Shown here: piece after piece, positions 23,419-31,563 of the stretch
Position numbering within the stretch: position 1 is the stretch's first letter
Layout of the letters: the number at the start of each line of letters is the position of its first letter
Position numbers and translations under genes: made by a program
Assembly: GCA_016208165.1 (NCBI GenBank)
Contig: JACQYL010000100.1
Coordinates: forward strand, 21,810 to 85,809
Source: Deltaproteobacteria bacterium
GTDB taxonomy: Bacteria; Desulfobacterota; Desulfarculia; JACQYL01
Direction of reading: 5' to 3'
Length of the DNA stretch: 64,000 nt
Notes under the pieces: model-generated
What the model saw: the letters and a program-made list of their open reading frames with translations, nothing else
The model's database searches: none
What the model was told of the DNA's origin: nothing

Positions 23419-25146
23419 ATGTCAGAGCCGCGCTCCATCTCCCAATTCCTAGGTACAGTGCTCCTCTGGAGCCTTTTGCTGCCGGCGCCCGGCTGTGCGA
23501 CCGACGAGCGCTCGACGATCGCACAGCCGGGCGCGACGCCGTGGACCGGCTACAACCAACAGGAGCTGTCGGGCACGGTGCAGGCGAGGCCTCAGGAGCC
23601 TCCGGAAAGCGCGGAAGAGCCCCAACCGGGCCCGCTCCGCATTACGGTCGAAGACGCCGTTCTCACCGCACTGGAAAACAACCGCTCGCTCGTAGTCGAA
23701 CGGCTCAATCCCGAAATCCAGCGAACGGAAAATAACCGGTCGCTCGTAGTCGAACGACTCAATCCCGAAATCCGGCGAACGTTCGAAGATGAGGAGCGGG
23801 CCGAGTTCGACCCGACCGTGGAGGCGGAAGTCTCCGTCGGGCGGGCGGACAGTGAACGCCTCACCCGTTCCGTGAGCGCGGCTGAAAGTTCGAGAAGCGA
23901 TGAATACCGAGGGAGCGTGTTTTTGAGAGAGTTTTTTCCCACAGGGACGTTTGTTGAAGCAGGGGTCACCTCGGACACCACGGATTCCTCGCTATACTTG
24001 GATCCCTTTACCCAGACCCGGCTGGGACTGTCGGTCACCCAGTCGTTGCTTCGCGGGTACGGAACGGACGTGAACCTCGCTCGCCTGCGCCAGTCGCGCC
24101 TCGAAACCGATATCAGTCAATATGAACTCCGGGGATTCAGCGAAAGCCTGCTGGCTCAGGTTGAGGATGCCTATTGGGATTACGCCCTTTCCCTGCGGCA
24201 GATCGAAATCGTGGATGAATCGCTTAAGCTTGCCAGACAGCAGTTGCATGAGACCGAAGAGATGATCCAGGTAGGAAGCATGGCGAAAGCCGAGCTTGCG
24301 GCGGTGCAGGCCGAGGTCGCTGTCCAGCAGCAGGAACTCATCAACGCAAAAAGCGCGCAGGAATCTTCCCGCCTCCGACTGCTCCGGCTGCTCAACCCGC
24401 CGGGAGAGAACCTGTGGAAGCGCGAGGTCACGCTGGTGCATCCGCCCGCGCTGCCGGAAATCACCCTGGGAGATGTGGAAACACATGTGGCTGTGGCGTT
24501 TCGGATGCGGCCCGAGATCAACCAGGCCGAACTGGGTATCCGGCGGGAGGATCTGGAAATCGTTCGCACCCGAAACGGGTTGCTTCCCCGCATGGATCTC
24601 TTCATTACCCTGGGTAAGTCCGGATATGCCGACTCGTTCCCCAGGTCCGTGAGCGAAATGGACGGAGGCAGCTATGACGCCCTTCTAGGGATCAATCTCG
24701 GATATCCTATTTTCAACCGCAGCGCCGGGGCGCAGCACACGAGGGCTCTTCTTCAACGGGATCAGGCCGAAAAGGCCCTGCAAAATCTGAGACAACTGGT
24801 CGAACTCGACGTGCGGGATGCGTACATCGAAGTTAACCGAACCAAAGAACAGATTTCAGCCGGCACGGCCACGCGAAAGTTTCAGGAAGAAAAATTGCGG
24901 GTTGAAACCGAGAAGTTCCGGGTGGGCCGATCCACCAATTTCTTTGTGGCTCAGGCCCAGCGGGATTTGCTCGTCAGCCGTATCAACGAGGTGCAATCCG
25001 TGGTCAATTACCTGAAAGCGCTGGTCAGCTTCTACCGCCTCGAGGGCTCCCTCCTGGTGCGGCGCGGTATCGCCGCGCCCGGCGCCGAACCTGTGGAACG
25101 TTCTTCGGGGAGCCTGACCCGTCCAATGCGAAGAAACTCACCGTAG
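23419..25146 (+). CDS. TolC-family outer-membrane efflux lipoprotein
   Basis: 575 residues. The N-terminus (QFLGTVLLWSLLLPAPGC) is a lipoprotein-type signal with Cys near residue 27, as in NodT/CusC-like outer-membrane factors. Two long alpha-helical OEP repeats follow: SQYELRGFSESLLAQVEDAY and KALQNLRQLVELDVRDAYIE, with the beta-barrel strand LGLSVTQSLLRGYGTDVNL. It should form the outer-membrane channel of a tripartite exporter. No adaptor or inner-membrane pump gene is nearby, so it may serve a pump encoded elsewhere. Residues 86-121 are a perfect-length internal duplication of 18 residues, which would insert extra helix or turn. Start at the first ATG; alternatives are not better supported. 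Confidence 0.88.
   Translation: MSEPRSISQFLGTVLLWSLLLPAPGCATDERSTIAQPGATPWTGYNQQELSGTVQARPQEPPESAEEPQPGPLRITVEDAVLTALENNRSLVVERLNPEIQRTENNRSLVVERLNPEIRRTFEDEERAEFDPTVEAEVSVGRADSERLTRSVSAAESSRSDEYRGSVFLREFFPTGTFVEAGVTSDTTDSSLYLDPFTQTRLGLSVTQSLLRGYGTDVNLARLRQSRLETDISQYELRGFSESLLAQVEDAYWDYALSLRQIEIVDESLKLARQQLHETEEMIQVGSMAKAELAAVQAEVAVQQQELINAKSAQESSRLRLLRLLNPPGENLWKREVTLVHPPALPEITLGDVETHVAVAFRMRPEINQAELGIRREDLEIVRTRNGLLPRMDLFITLGKSGYADSFPRSVSEMDGGSYDALLGINLGYPIFNRSAGAQHTRALLQRDQAEKALQNLRQLVELDVRDAYIEVNRTKEQISAGTATRKFQEEKLRVETEKFRVGRSTNFFVAQAQRDLLVSRINEVQSVVNYLKALVSFYRLEGSLLVRRGIAAPGAEPVERSSGSLTRPMRRNSP
23674..23781 (+). repeat. 54-bp in-frame tandem duplication inside the TolC gene
   Basis: Two adjacent 54-base units (23674-23727 and 23728-23781) encode ENNRSLVVERLNPEIQRT and ENNRSLVVERLNPEIRRT. 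They differ at only four bases, three of them at third codon positions, so the duplication is not brand new and coding has been kept. It falls at the start of the mature helical domain. Confidence 0.9.
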
Positions 25147-25502
25147 GCGCTCAAAGTATCGGGAGGGGCCTTCCATATCTCCCTTGAGCAGGTTTCATCA
25201 GAATGAGAAGAAGGAGGATTTCAAGAAGATTTCGGGGCAAGGAGTTGATGTCGCAATTTCGAAACGTCGTTGCGGACAGACGCAGTGCAGCGGGAATTCA
25301 GAAAAACGGGATCAATCCGGAGCGTTGGGGATTCCCAGCCGGCGTTGGCGGGACAGGAGGAATCGCGACACATCTCCGCAGGGGGAGTCTCTTTACCTTG
25401 GCTGGGCGACCGGCGTTGCGGCAGTCGATGAAATGTTCAGCGCACCGGTGAAATGATGCCACATGTATCAGCGTTTTGGCTATCCTCCTGAACCTCCGTT
25501 CT
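25147..25502. other. Intergenic region, no supported gene
   Basis: A 356-base gap between the convergent TolC gene and the small membrane-protein gene. A plus-strand 82-codon frame (25203-25451) is Arg-rich, lacks motifs and is not supported. I see no terminator-like hairpin with a T-tract. Confidence 0.35.
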
Positions 25503-25991
25503 TTACTCAGCCTTCATCTTCATGAGCTCGGGGTAGACCTTCTCGAAGCATTCCGGGCAGATACCGTGGCTGAATTGCGCATCGGAATGATTCTGGATGT
25601 ACTCTTCGACCATATGCCAATATCCCTCGTCGTCCCGTATCTTTTTGCAGGACGAACAGATCGGTATGATGCCCCTTAGTTGTTTGATTTCAGCAAATGC
25701 CTTTTCCAGCTCTCCATGTTTTTTGATTAGTTCTCCCAGAGTACGATTGACTTCCATCCAACGACATATGGCAAAAAAGGACATGGAAAAGACCAGGAAG
25801 ATGAATATCGAGAGAACTTCATCCAGTTCATAGGCTTCATGCGTTCTCGAAAATCGATAGATATGTTCGAAGATATCGTATCGAGCGGAAATAAAGTAGA
25901 CCAGAACGGTGAGAAAGAAAATAATTCCAAGTTCCGTAGCATATCTTCGCGCTTTATCATCGGAAAAATCAAACTGTTGGGAGTTTTCCAC
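25503..25991 (-). CDS. Small membrane protein with C-terminal CxxC...CxxC (zinc-ribbon-like) motif
   Basis: 162 residues. Two membrane segments: ELGIIFFLTVLVYFISARYD (about 20-40) and LSIFIFLVFSMSFFAICRWM (about 65-85). A short coiled coil (NRTLGELIKKHGELEKAFAE) leads to IKQLRGIIPICSSCKKIRDD, then GICPECFEKVYPE. The second part is a tail that commonly ends PAS or receiver proteins of deltaproteobacteria, with two CxxC pairs that probably bind zinc. Here it stands alone on a two-TM anchor. The coiled coil and the tail point to a signalling accessory role, but the function is not known. It lies just downstream of the Fe-S/LuxR regulator on the same strand (33-base gap), so cotranscription is likely. 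Confidence 0.75.
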   Translation of the reverse strand: MENSQQFDFSDDKARRYATELGIIFFLTVLVYFISARYDIFEHIYRFSRTHEAYELDEVLSIFIFLVFSMSFFAICRWMEVNRTLGELIKKHGELEKAFAEIKQLRGIIPICSSCKKIRDDEGYWHMVEEYIQNHSDAQFSHGICPECFEKVYPELMKMKAE

Positions 25992-26024
25992 AGCGATCCC
26001 CTATGAAAATGCCGGCATCTCGTT

Positions 26025-26906
26025 TCAGATCAGACGGTTGCGGGTCGCCCAAACGGCCGCCTGGGTCCGGTCGTTGACGCCCAGTTTGTCGAGTATGTGG
26101 ACAATGTGACTCTTTACCGTGTGGGGGCTTATGGAGAGGGCGTCGGAGATTTCGTTGTTGGTGTCCCCATCCGCAACCAGGCGGAGCACCTGAACCTCCC
26201 GCCGAGTCAGCTCCGTTGGAATGTATGTCGGATCGCGTTCCGAACAGGTCGGATTCTCCTGTTTTTCTCCATTGGGTTCAACGTTCGGGCTCTCCGTTGT
26301 CGGGTCAGCTCGGGATTCGTTTCTTTTCGATGCGGTATCCAGCTCCACGGCGATAGTGGAAATCAGGTTTCCGGATCTGTCGTACACAGGGTAGACGGCG
26401 TTCTCGTAAATCGGCTCACGGAAACCCGGACACCGGTTCGGAAACACCCGGCCTCTGCTCATCGCGCCTGCAAAGGCCAGACAGGCGGGGAATCCGCATT
26501 GCCCACAGTTTGTCCGCGGCAGCAGCCGGTAGATATCGATAGCGGAAAGAGGCCTGAATTTTCTATGGTTCGGTTCGATCGAATCCCTATTGATATGAAG
26601 ATCGTTGAGAAAGGCCACAAGACGGTCAGCGAACCCGAGGGCCTGGTCCCGATTCGAAAACGGCGCCGCGATAACGTCGACCGGATACAGGGTACAGATG
26701 ATACTATCCATTACAAATTGAATGTATTCCGGGCTATCGTGAAATTTGGCGTCCTTACATTGTGAATTGATATACGGGAACAGAGAAGCGACGTCATTGT
26801 CCAGCCTGAATCGAGCGCTCAAACTCGTTCCAGGCAAAAAATGCGATCGTACCCCCGCCCTGGACAGGCGAAATTCGGAATAGCTTCTGATCAACATGCT
26901 CTTCAT
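26025..26906 (-). CDS. LuxR-type transcription factor with N-terminal [4Fe-4S]-type cysteine motif
   Basis: 293 residues. The N-terminal half contains a conserved-looking region (VMDSIICTLYPVDVIAAPFS) and a four-cysteine motif, LLPRTNCGQCGFPACLAFAG then NRCPGF, typical of the 4Fe-4S domain seen in CODH/corrinoid and Rnf-type proteins. After an acidic linker the C-terminus is a GerE/LuxR helix-turn-helix: LTRREVQVLRLVADGDTNNE, ISDALSISPHTVKSHI, HILDKLGVNDRTQA. This predicts a one-component regulator whose DNA binding depends on redox state, O2/NO or iron supply. A sigma70-like promoter lies at 26954-26983. Targets are unknown; the adjacent membrane protein or the MaoC genes across the divergent gap are candidates. 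Confidence 0.85.
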   Translation of the reverse strand: MKSMLIRSYSEFRLSRAGVRSHFLPGTSLSARFRLDNDVASLFPYINSQCKDAKFHDSPEYIQFVMDSIICTLYPVDVIAAPFSNRDQALGFADRLVAFLNDLHINRDSIEPNHRKFRPLSAIDIYRLLPRTNCGQCGFPACLAFAGAMSRGRVFPNRCPGFREPIYENAVYPVYDRSGNLISTIAVELDTASKRNESRADPTTESPNVEPNGEKQENPTCSERDPTYIPTELTRREVQVLRLVADGDTNNEISDALSISPHTVKSHIVHILDKLGVNDRTQAAVWATRNRLI

Positions 26907-26953
26907 ACGACGGCTGAAGGAAATCTAGGGGCGATTTGCAGCGTTTCTCGAAA

Positions 26954-26983
26954 AATATAGCATCTCACGGGGAAATCTGACAA
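26954..26983 (-). promoter_or_regulatory. Sigma70-type promoter for the Fe-S/LuxR regulator
   Basis: On the minus strand TTGTCA (26983-26978), an 18-base spacer and TATATT (26959-26954) precede the ATG at 26906 by about 48 bases. Placement and motif quality are good. The region to 27306 holds no supported gene. Confidence 0.5.
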
Positions 26984-27306
26984 TCCCATTGTGAGCGGGT
27001 TTTGTTCGCATGCCCATCGCAAGGGGAGCCCATGGGACGTCGTCCTCGGGAGCGTCTCCACCGTTTTCGAATAGATTTTGCCATCGCTGTGCCCGAAGCG
27101 GCCTGGACGATATATTCGGACCATCGTAAGCGTTTGTTCTCGGCATCGCTCGGCCGCTTCGCCGGGTGGAGGCTGGTGGAAGCGTCGGTATAGCTCGACG
27201 GAGTAAGTTTGGGGTTGCCCGCTCCTAAGAACCGGCTTAGAATCTTACCTCGCCGTTTGGGGCCGGTGTATTCCCATGGCCCGTTGAAAATCCTATCAGG
27301 AGGTTC
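26984..27306. other. Divergent intergenic region
   Basis: This holds the promoter side of the Fe-S/LuxR gene and the MaoC promoter at 27215-27243. Overlapping short frames on both strands (for instance minus 26965-27315) carry no recognisable motif. Confidence 0.4.
27215..27243 (+). promoter_or_regulatory. Candidate promoter for the MaoC-like gene
   Basis: TTGCCC (27215-27220), a 17-base spacer and TAGAAT (27238-27243) lie 63 bases before the ATG at 27307, which has AGGAGG in front of it. The -35 is weak but the spacing is ideal. Confidence 0.4.
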
Positions 27307-27744
27307 ATGGTGCAAACAAAGATCGCGTTGGGGAAAAGCTACGAAGAGCTTGAAATCGGAGACGAGGCTTCTTTTTCAAAGACTATCGGAGAATGTGACA
27401 TCTACCAGTTCGCCGGAATCAGCGGCGACTTCAATCCGGTCCACTTGAACGAGGAGTATGCCCGGCAGACCCGGTTTGAGAAAAGGGTGGCTCACGGGGT
27501 GTTGTCCATGAGTCTTGCCGGATCGATACTCGGAATGGTGCTCCCGGGCATAGGAACCATACTGGTGGAGATCAATACTCGGTTCAAAAGGCCCGTCTTT
27601 ATAGGGGATACGATCACTGCGGTCGCCAAGGTGGCCGAAAAGCTGGAGGAGAAGAAATGGGTGCGAATGCAGGTCGAATGGTACAATCAGCGGAATGAAG
27701 TGGTCATAACGGGTTTTTTTGTGGTGGTGCCTCCCAGGAAATAG
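27307..27744 (+). CDS. MaoC-type (R)-specific enoyl-CoA hydratase
   Basis: 145 residues with a single hot-dog fold. The hydratase-2 motif is intact: FAGISGDFNPVHLNEEYA, with catalytic Asp and His in GDFNPVH, followed by RVAHGVLSMSLAGSIL. The expected reaction is reversible hydration of trans-2-enoyl-CoA to (R)-3-hydroxyacyl-CoA, as by PhaJ. AGGAGG sits 7 bases before the ATG. No PHA synthase or beta-oxidation genes are adjacent. A second, catalytically altered MaoC-like gene follows about 330 bases downstream on the same strand. Confidence 0.88.
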   Translation: MVQTKIALGKSYEELEIGDEASFSKTIGECDIYQFAGISGDFNPVHLNEEYARQTRFEKRVAHGVLSMSLAGSILGMVLPGIGTILVEINTRFKRPVFIGDTITAVAKVAEKLEEKKWVRMQVEWYNQRNEVVITGFFVVVPPRK

Positions 27745-28071
27745 CATCGAGCAGCCATCAAAGAATCCGACGGCCGTGTGAGGGGGAAAAAACATCCCCT
27801 TCGATATCGGGTAAATGCGTTTGCTCCCGGCGAAGCGCTAATCCAATCCCAAGGGAACAAAGAGGATGATGACAAGTGGGGCGCCTTTCTGAACCTTTTG
27901 GGTTTCAAAGGCCCCCATGTCCGGTGTTAGCCATGGAGTTCTCGAGTTCCCCGGAATGTCATGATCGGGAGCGTGACCCGGGTCCGCGGCGTCAAGAGCG
28001 CAGCTGTTTCGATCCGGCGCGCCATAAAGTGAAACCAATGCCTCGATCGCCGCGCAGTGAGGGAGCGAAGA
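27745..28071 (+). other. Spacer between the two MaoC-like genes
   Basis: About 330 bases with no supported gene. It contains a strong imperfect hairpin at 27878-27916 and an AAAAAA run at 27785-27790. A minus-strand frame that spans it (27838-28488) is the antisense of the second MaoC gene. Confidence 0.4.
27878..27916 (+). terminator. GC-rich hairpin, possible terminator or attenuator
   Basis: GGGGCGCCTTTCTGAACC pairs with GGGTTTCAAAGGCCCCC across a TTTT loop, with one or two bulges. It lies between the first and second MaoC-like genes. There is no T-tract after it, so factor-independent termination is doubtful; it may be a processing or stability stem. Confidence 0.3.
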
Positions 28072-28539
28072 ATGGGTATGGAGTACCGTGAAGAGGATTT
28101 GCACAGGCACATTCAGGAACTGGAAGTCGGCGACAAGTTCTTCACGAAGTCGAAAGTCGTTACCAGAACGGAGGTGGAGCTGTATGCGACGATCAATGGC
28201 GACACGCTTCCTGCCGCTTTGAGCGAAGCAGCCGCCAAGGAAAGGGGATGGAAAGGACAGTTGGTTCCAGGACTTCTGACCTTCTCTCAAGCCATGGGTC
28301 TGTTGATCCAGTCCGGGTTCATCATGCAGGCCAAAGCCTTTCTCGGGTGCGATGGGTTGCGATTCAACAAAGCCGTTTATGTGTACGACGAAATCCGCGT
28401 GGAAGCCGAGGTACTTTCGAAAGAGCGAAAAGAGAAGAACGGAAAGACGAACTGGTTCTGCCGGTACAAATGGGTCGTGAGAAACCAACTTGATGAAAAC
28501 GTAGCCGAAGGGATAAACATCGGCATGTTCAACGCATAA
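28072..28539 (+). CDS. MaoC-like hot-dog protein lacking the catalytic histidine
   Basis: About 155 residues. I prefer the ATG at 28072, with GAGGGAG 6 bases upstream, over a GTG at 28057. The hot-dog pattern matches its upstream neighbour (YATINGDTLPAALSEAAAKE, then LVPGLLTFSQAMGLLIQSGF and FNKAVYVYDEIRVEAEVLS). Where MaoC hydratases have GDxNPxH, this reads GDTLPAAL, so the Asp is kept and the His is replaced by Ala. It may bind acyl-CoA without hydrating it, act on a different substrate, or be a structural partner of the intact MaoC at 27307-27744. Function uncertain. Confidence 0.75.
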   Translation: MGMEYREEDLHRHIQELEVGDKFFTKSKVVTRTEVELYATINGDTLPAALSEAAAKERGWKGQLVPGLLTFSQAMGLLIQSGFIMQAKAFLGCDGLRFNKAVYVYDEIRVEAEVLSKERKEKNGKTNWFCRYKWVVRNQLDENVAEGINIGMFNA

Positions 28540-28947
28540 AGGCCATCGTCAGCAGCACGATGCGACTACACCATCCGCAAAGTGACCTGGAATGCTCGCT
28601 GAAAAGGCTTTTCCGGCCGCCTTCGACTTTCCTTGATGTGCATTTGAAGAGGGTGCGGTGCGAACTCGGGACTACGGCCTTTGATGACCCCGCATGCCCT
28701 TCAGAGGTGACTTGAAGACCCATCCGGTACGGATTATGGTGACCCGGAAACGGTGATACGGGGTCCGGACTTTTCTTGGGACCCGACAACCGTGCGTGCG
28801 GCCATCGGATGTCGCGGCGTTCGTATTATTCGGCCGTAAGGCCGTTCGCTTGCCATGCTTCGGGACCGCGGCGGACCGGACTGTTTCCGCGTTGTCTTTC
28901 TTACGGAGGAGGCCTGAATGTATCAGGCGATGAACGCAGCCTCCGTT
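28540..28947. other. Intergenic region, no supported gene
   Basis: A 408-base gap between the convergent MaoC-like and hemerythrin genes. It contains small stems (CGGCC-GTAA-GGCCG near 28832 and several GACCC/GGGTC pairs near 28740-28790) that could end transcription from either side, but no U-tract. Confidence 0.35.
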
Positions 28948-29481
28948 CTACCCACCATTTCGTTCCACAATATCCCGGTATCTGGCGTGTATCAGGTTCC
29001 GATCGAACTCGAAGCCTTCTTCGAGCATTTTACCCTTTTCTTCGGTGGTAAAGTACCCCATGACGGGCATGAAGAAACGCTTGTCTTCCTTTTCTATATG
29101 CCTGGGATAGAAATCCACCAGGTACGATATGGCGTGCTTAATCTTCTCGAGAGCGGTTTCGTCGCCGGCTGCATACTGAAGCCGTGCTTCCGTCAGATTG
29201 CGGACAAAGTCTCTCGCTATGGCGTGCTCGCCGATCAGGTCCTTCATGACCTGTCGATGCTCGTCGGAAAGCGCTTTCTTCGCCAACTCCCGAAACAGGA
29301 TGTCTTCTTCTTTCCCGTGATGGCAGCGGTCGGCATAGGTGCGGATGAAATCCACCGCTTCGTCTATGAAATCAACATCCGCTTTCCCGGTTTCATCGAA
29401 CTCGCGCACCCGCAGGCCCATCACGGTAACCATGCGTTCGATCAGTCTGTGTTCAATCATCAACGGTCCTATGGGCAGCAT
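28948..29481 (-). CDS. Hemerythrin-like (HHE) domain protein
   Basis: 177 residues forming a four-helix HHE bundle. Candidate di-iron ligands are His11 (IEHRLIERM), His54/His55 and Glu58/59 (DRCHHGKEED), His75, His86 (GEHAIARDF) and His128/Glu132 (HIEKEDKRFF). Proteins of this type bind O2 or protect iron-sulfur centres from O2 and NO in anaerobes. It is the last of three minus-strand genes (OYE reductase, DUF169, HHE), with a 45-base gap from the DUF169 gene, so an operon is likely. Cytoplasmic; no signal peptide. Confidence 0.88.
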   Translation of the reverse strand: MLPIGPLMIEHRLIERMVTVMGLRVREFDETGKADVDFIDEAVDFIRTYADRCHHGKEEDILFRELAKKALSDEHRQVMKDLIGEHAIARDFVRNLTEARLQYAAGDETALEKIKHAISYLVDFYPRHIEKEDKRFFMPVMGYFTTEEKGKMLEEGFEFDRNLIHARYRDIVERNGG

Positions 29482-29526
29482 ATGTCGGCCCTCCTTCCTA
29501 TTTCGCTTCCGAGTCCATCAAAAGGG

Positions 29527-30249
29527 TCAAGCGCCGGAGCGCAGCTTGTTCAGCATGGCGATCGGTTTGGCCATATCGACGATGTGGCCGTGGAGCATGG
29601 CCACCCGATTGCCGGGAACGCCCATCATGAGGTCACAAGGATCGATGGCGGATTTTATGCGGCACCCCAGTCCCAGGAACGTAATGTTGGAAATCCCTTC
29701 CAGCATGGGCAGCACGGTAATGTCGGAACAGCCTCCCAAAGCCCCTCCCGATTGGGGCAGATTCATTTTTCCACCCGTTTCGTAGTTGACTGCGTACAGG
29801 AGCCACATAACCTGTTCGCTGTTGGCCGTAAATATCACCACTTCGGGATTCTCCGCGAACTGTGAGAGGGGCGCGATGAACACCGCTTCAGTGTTGCCTT
29901 TTTCCAGATACGTGGACTTGAGGATCGTTTCAGCGGAAGCTTCCTCGGTGGCATACAGGCCAACGCCGTATTTTTCCAGCACGCCGTCGTCCAGATACGC
30001 CTCCATGTCCGTTTCGAATCCGAGCACGGAAGTCCCCAGCTTGCAGCCCATCTGTTCCTTCCCGAGAAGGAGGGATTCGCCCTTACCGGCCAACACCAAA
30101 GCCTGGCAGTAGCTCTTCAACTCTTTTTGGGCGAACGAAACTCCCTCGGGGAGCCGGTCGGATTGCCTGAAAAAAGCGACCCCCACGGGTTCGTAATCCA
30201 GAGAAAGACGTTGCACCAGGTCATGGGAGACACCCTTCAAGTCGTTCAT
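29527..30249 (-). CDS. DUF169 family protein
   Basis: About 240 residues from the ATG at 30249, which has ACGAGG 6 bases upstream; the frame is open further but lacks a better site. The sequence matches the DUF169 family of archaea and anaerobic bacteria: LDYEPVGVAFFRQSDRLPEG, MGCKLGTSVLGFETD, NEVQVMWLLYAVNY-like segment near 115-150, then SGGALGGCSDITVLPMLEG and LGLGCRIKSAID. Several Cys residues (YCQAL, MGCK, GGCSD, LGCR) are spaced as in the family, so metal or cofactor binding is possible. The biochemical function is unknown. It lies between an OYE-type reductase and a hemerythrin-like protein. Confidence 0.85.
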   Translation of the reverse strand: MNDLKGVSHDLVQRLSLDYEPVGVAFFRQSDRLPEGVSFAQKELKSYCQALVLAGKGESLLLGKEQMGCKLGTSVLGFETDMEAYLDDGVLEKYGVGLYATEEASAETILKSTYLEKGNTEAVFIAPLSQFAENPEVVIFTANSEQVMWLLYAVNYETGGKMNLPQSGGALGGCSDITVLPMLEGISNITFLGLGCRIKSAIDPCDLMMGVPGNRVAMLHGHIVDMAKPIAMLNKLRSGA

Positions 30250-30435
30250 AAGAAACCTCGTGTATTTGACTCGTTTGCCCGGACGGACGCCCCCGTGCAG
30301 CGGAGTCGCCCGTTCCAGTGCCGTCGCGTGGTTCAAGCGCTTTCGTGGCGATGAGTCGTCCGTATCTAATGGTATTCGAGTTCACCTTTGGGCGCCAGGT
30401 CTCTTGTTCGTGGAATTTCAGACTGTAAAGGCGAA

Positions 30436-31563
30436 TTAGCCTTCCGGTGCGTTCGTTCCGGCCTTTTCAGCCTTCCTTTCCACCACGCAATACAGCCCTT
30501 CGCCCGACATGGCGGCCCCCAAACAACTATTGTCGGAAATGCAGGTGGCTTTGCGAAGGTCTCCGGCTTTCCACCGATTCACGAGCCCTGGTTCCCGGAT
30601 CAGGGGCCGGCAAAGGGAAATGTAGTCGGCCAGTCCCTCGGCCAAAATCTTCTCAGCTAGATGGTACGATCGAATGCCTCCCACCAGGATAAGGGGTACG
30701 TCGATTTCCTTCTTGAACGCTCCGGCTGCGTCCCGGAAAAACGCTTCCTGCTCTTCGGAGAGGACCTTGTTGAAATTCGGGTTGCGGTCTCCCGAGGCTA
30801 TGGTGCCGCCACTCAACTCGATGGCGTCGATGCCGGCGCCGGCCAGCATCTGGCCCACTTGAACCGAGTCTTCCAGGCTGAGTCCTCCGTCCAGGTAGTC
30901 CTGCGAGTTCATCTTGACCAGTACGGGATAGTCCTCGCCCACGGCTTTTCGTACGGTTTCGAGTACTTCCATCAGCGCTCTTGCCCGGTTATCGATGCTT
31001 CCCCCGTAGGAGTCCGTGCGTTTGTTGAAGGCAGGCGATAGGAACTGGCTCAAGAGATACCCGTGCGCGGCATGCAGTTGAATGCCGTCAAATCCGGCCT
31101 GTTTCGCTCGAAGGGCGGCCTTTCCGAAAGCGTCGACAATCCCCTGTATGTCTTCAAGGGTCAGCTCGTTTCTGGGAGATTTGGCAAATCCTTCGACGAT
31201 GGATGGGGCCAGGGGCGTTTTTCCCGTCAGCTTGGGATGCGAGAAGAAACCCGCATGAGACATCTGCATGAGGATCTTTCCCCCTTCCCGGTGGACCGTG
31301 TCCGTCATGGTTCGAAGTCCGGGGATGAGGTCGTCCTTGTACACTCCGAGCTGCCACGGTCCCGCCTGCCCGTCCGGTCGGACGTAGGCATGGCCCGTTA
31401 TGATCAGGCCCACACCGCCACGCGCCAGCGAAGATTTGAGGCCTGTCAGCTTAGAGGTGCACGCGCCGTCGTCCGAAGCCATTCCCGACCAGGTGGCCGA
31501 TCGGACGAATCGGTTGGACAAACGCAAACTTCCGATACTGCCGGACTCAAAAAGGCCACGCAT
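30436..31563 (-). CDS. Old-yellow-enzyme family NADH:flavin oxidoreductase
   Basis: About 375 residues. The ATG at 31563 follows AAAGGAGGAAACGC, a better site than the upstream ATG at 31599. It is an FMN-binding TIM barrel: SLRLSNRFVRSATWSGMA, GVGLIITGHAYV, ILMQMSHAGFFSH, the active-site helix AGFDGIQLHAAHGYLLSQFL (with His-x-x-His) and VGGIRSYHLAEKILAEGLAD. It lacks the C-terminal Fe-S/FAD domains of 2,4-dienoyl-CoA reductases, although the tail NDNSCLGAAMSGEGLYCVVE keeps two Cys. It reduces activated C=C bonds using NAD(P)H; the substrate is unknown. It is first in a minus-strand run with the DUF169 and hemerythrin genes. Confidence 0.9.
   Translation of the reverse strand: MRGLFESGSIGSLRLSNRFVRSATWSGMASDDGACTSKLTGLKSSLARGGVGLIITGHAYVRPDGQAGPWQLGVYKDDLIPGLRTMTDTVHREGGKILMQMSHAGFFSHPKLTGKTPLAPSIVEGFAKSPRNELTLEDIQGIVDAFGKAALRAKQAGFDGIQLHAAHGYLLSQFLSPAFNKRTDSYGGSIDNRARALMEVLETVRKAVGEDYPVLVKMNSQDYLDGGLSLEDSVQVGQMLAGAGIDAIELSGGTIASGDRNPNFNKVLSEEQEAFFRDAAGAFKKEIDVPLILVGGIRSYHLAEKILAEGLADYISLCRPLIREPGLVNRWKAGDLRKATCISDNSCLGAAMSGEGLYCVVERKAEKAGTNAPEG

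Noticed and set aside
25203..25451. 82-codon Arg-rich frame downstream of the TolC gene
   Set aside because: Composition and lack of motifs do not support a gene.
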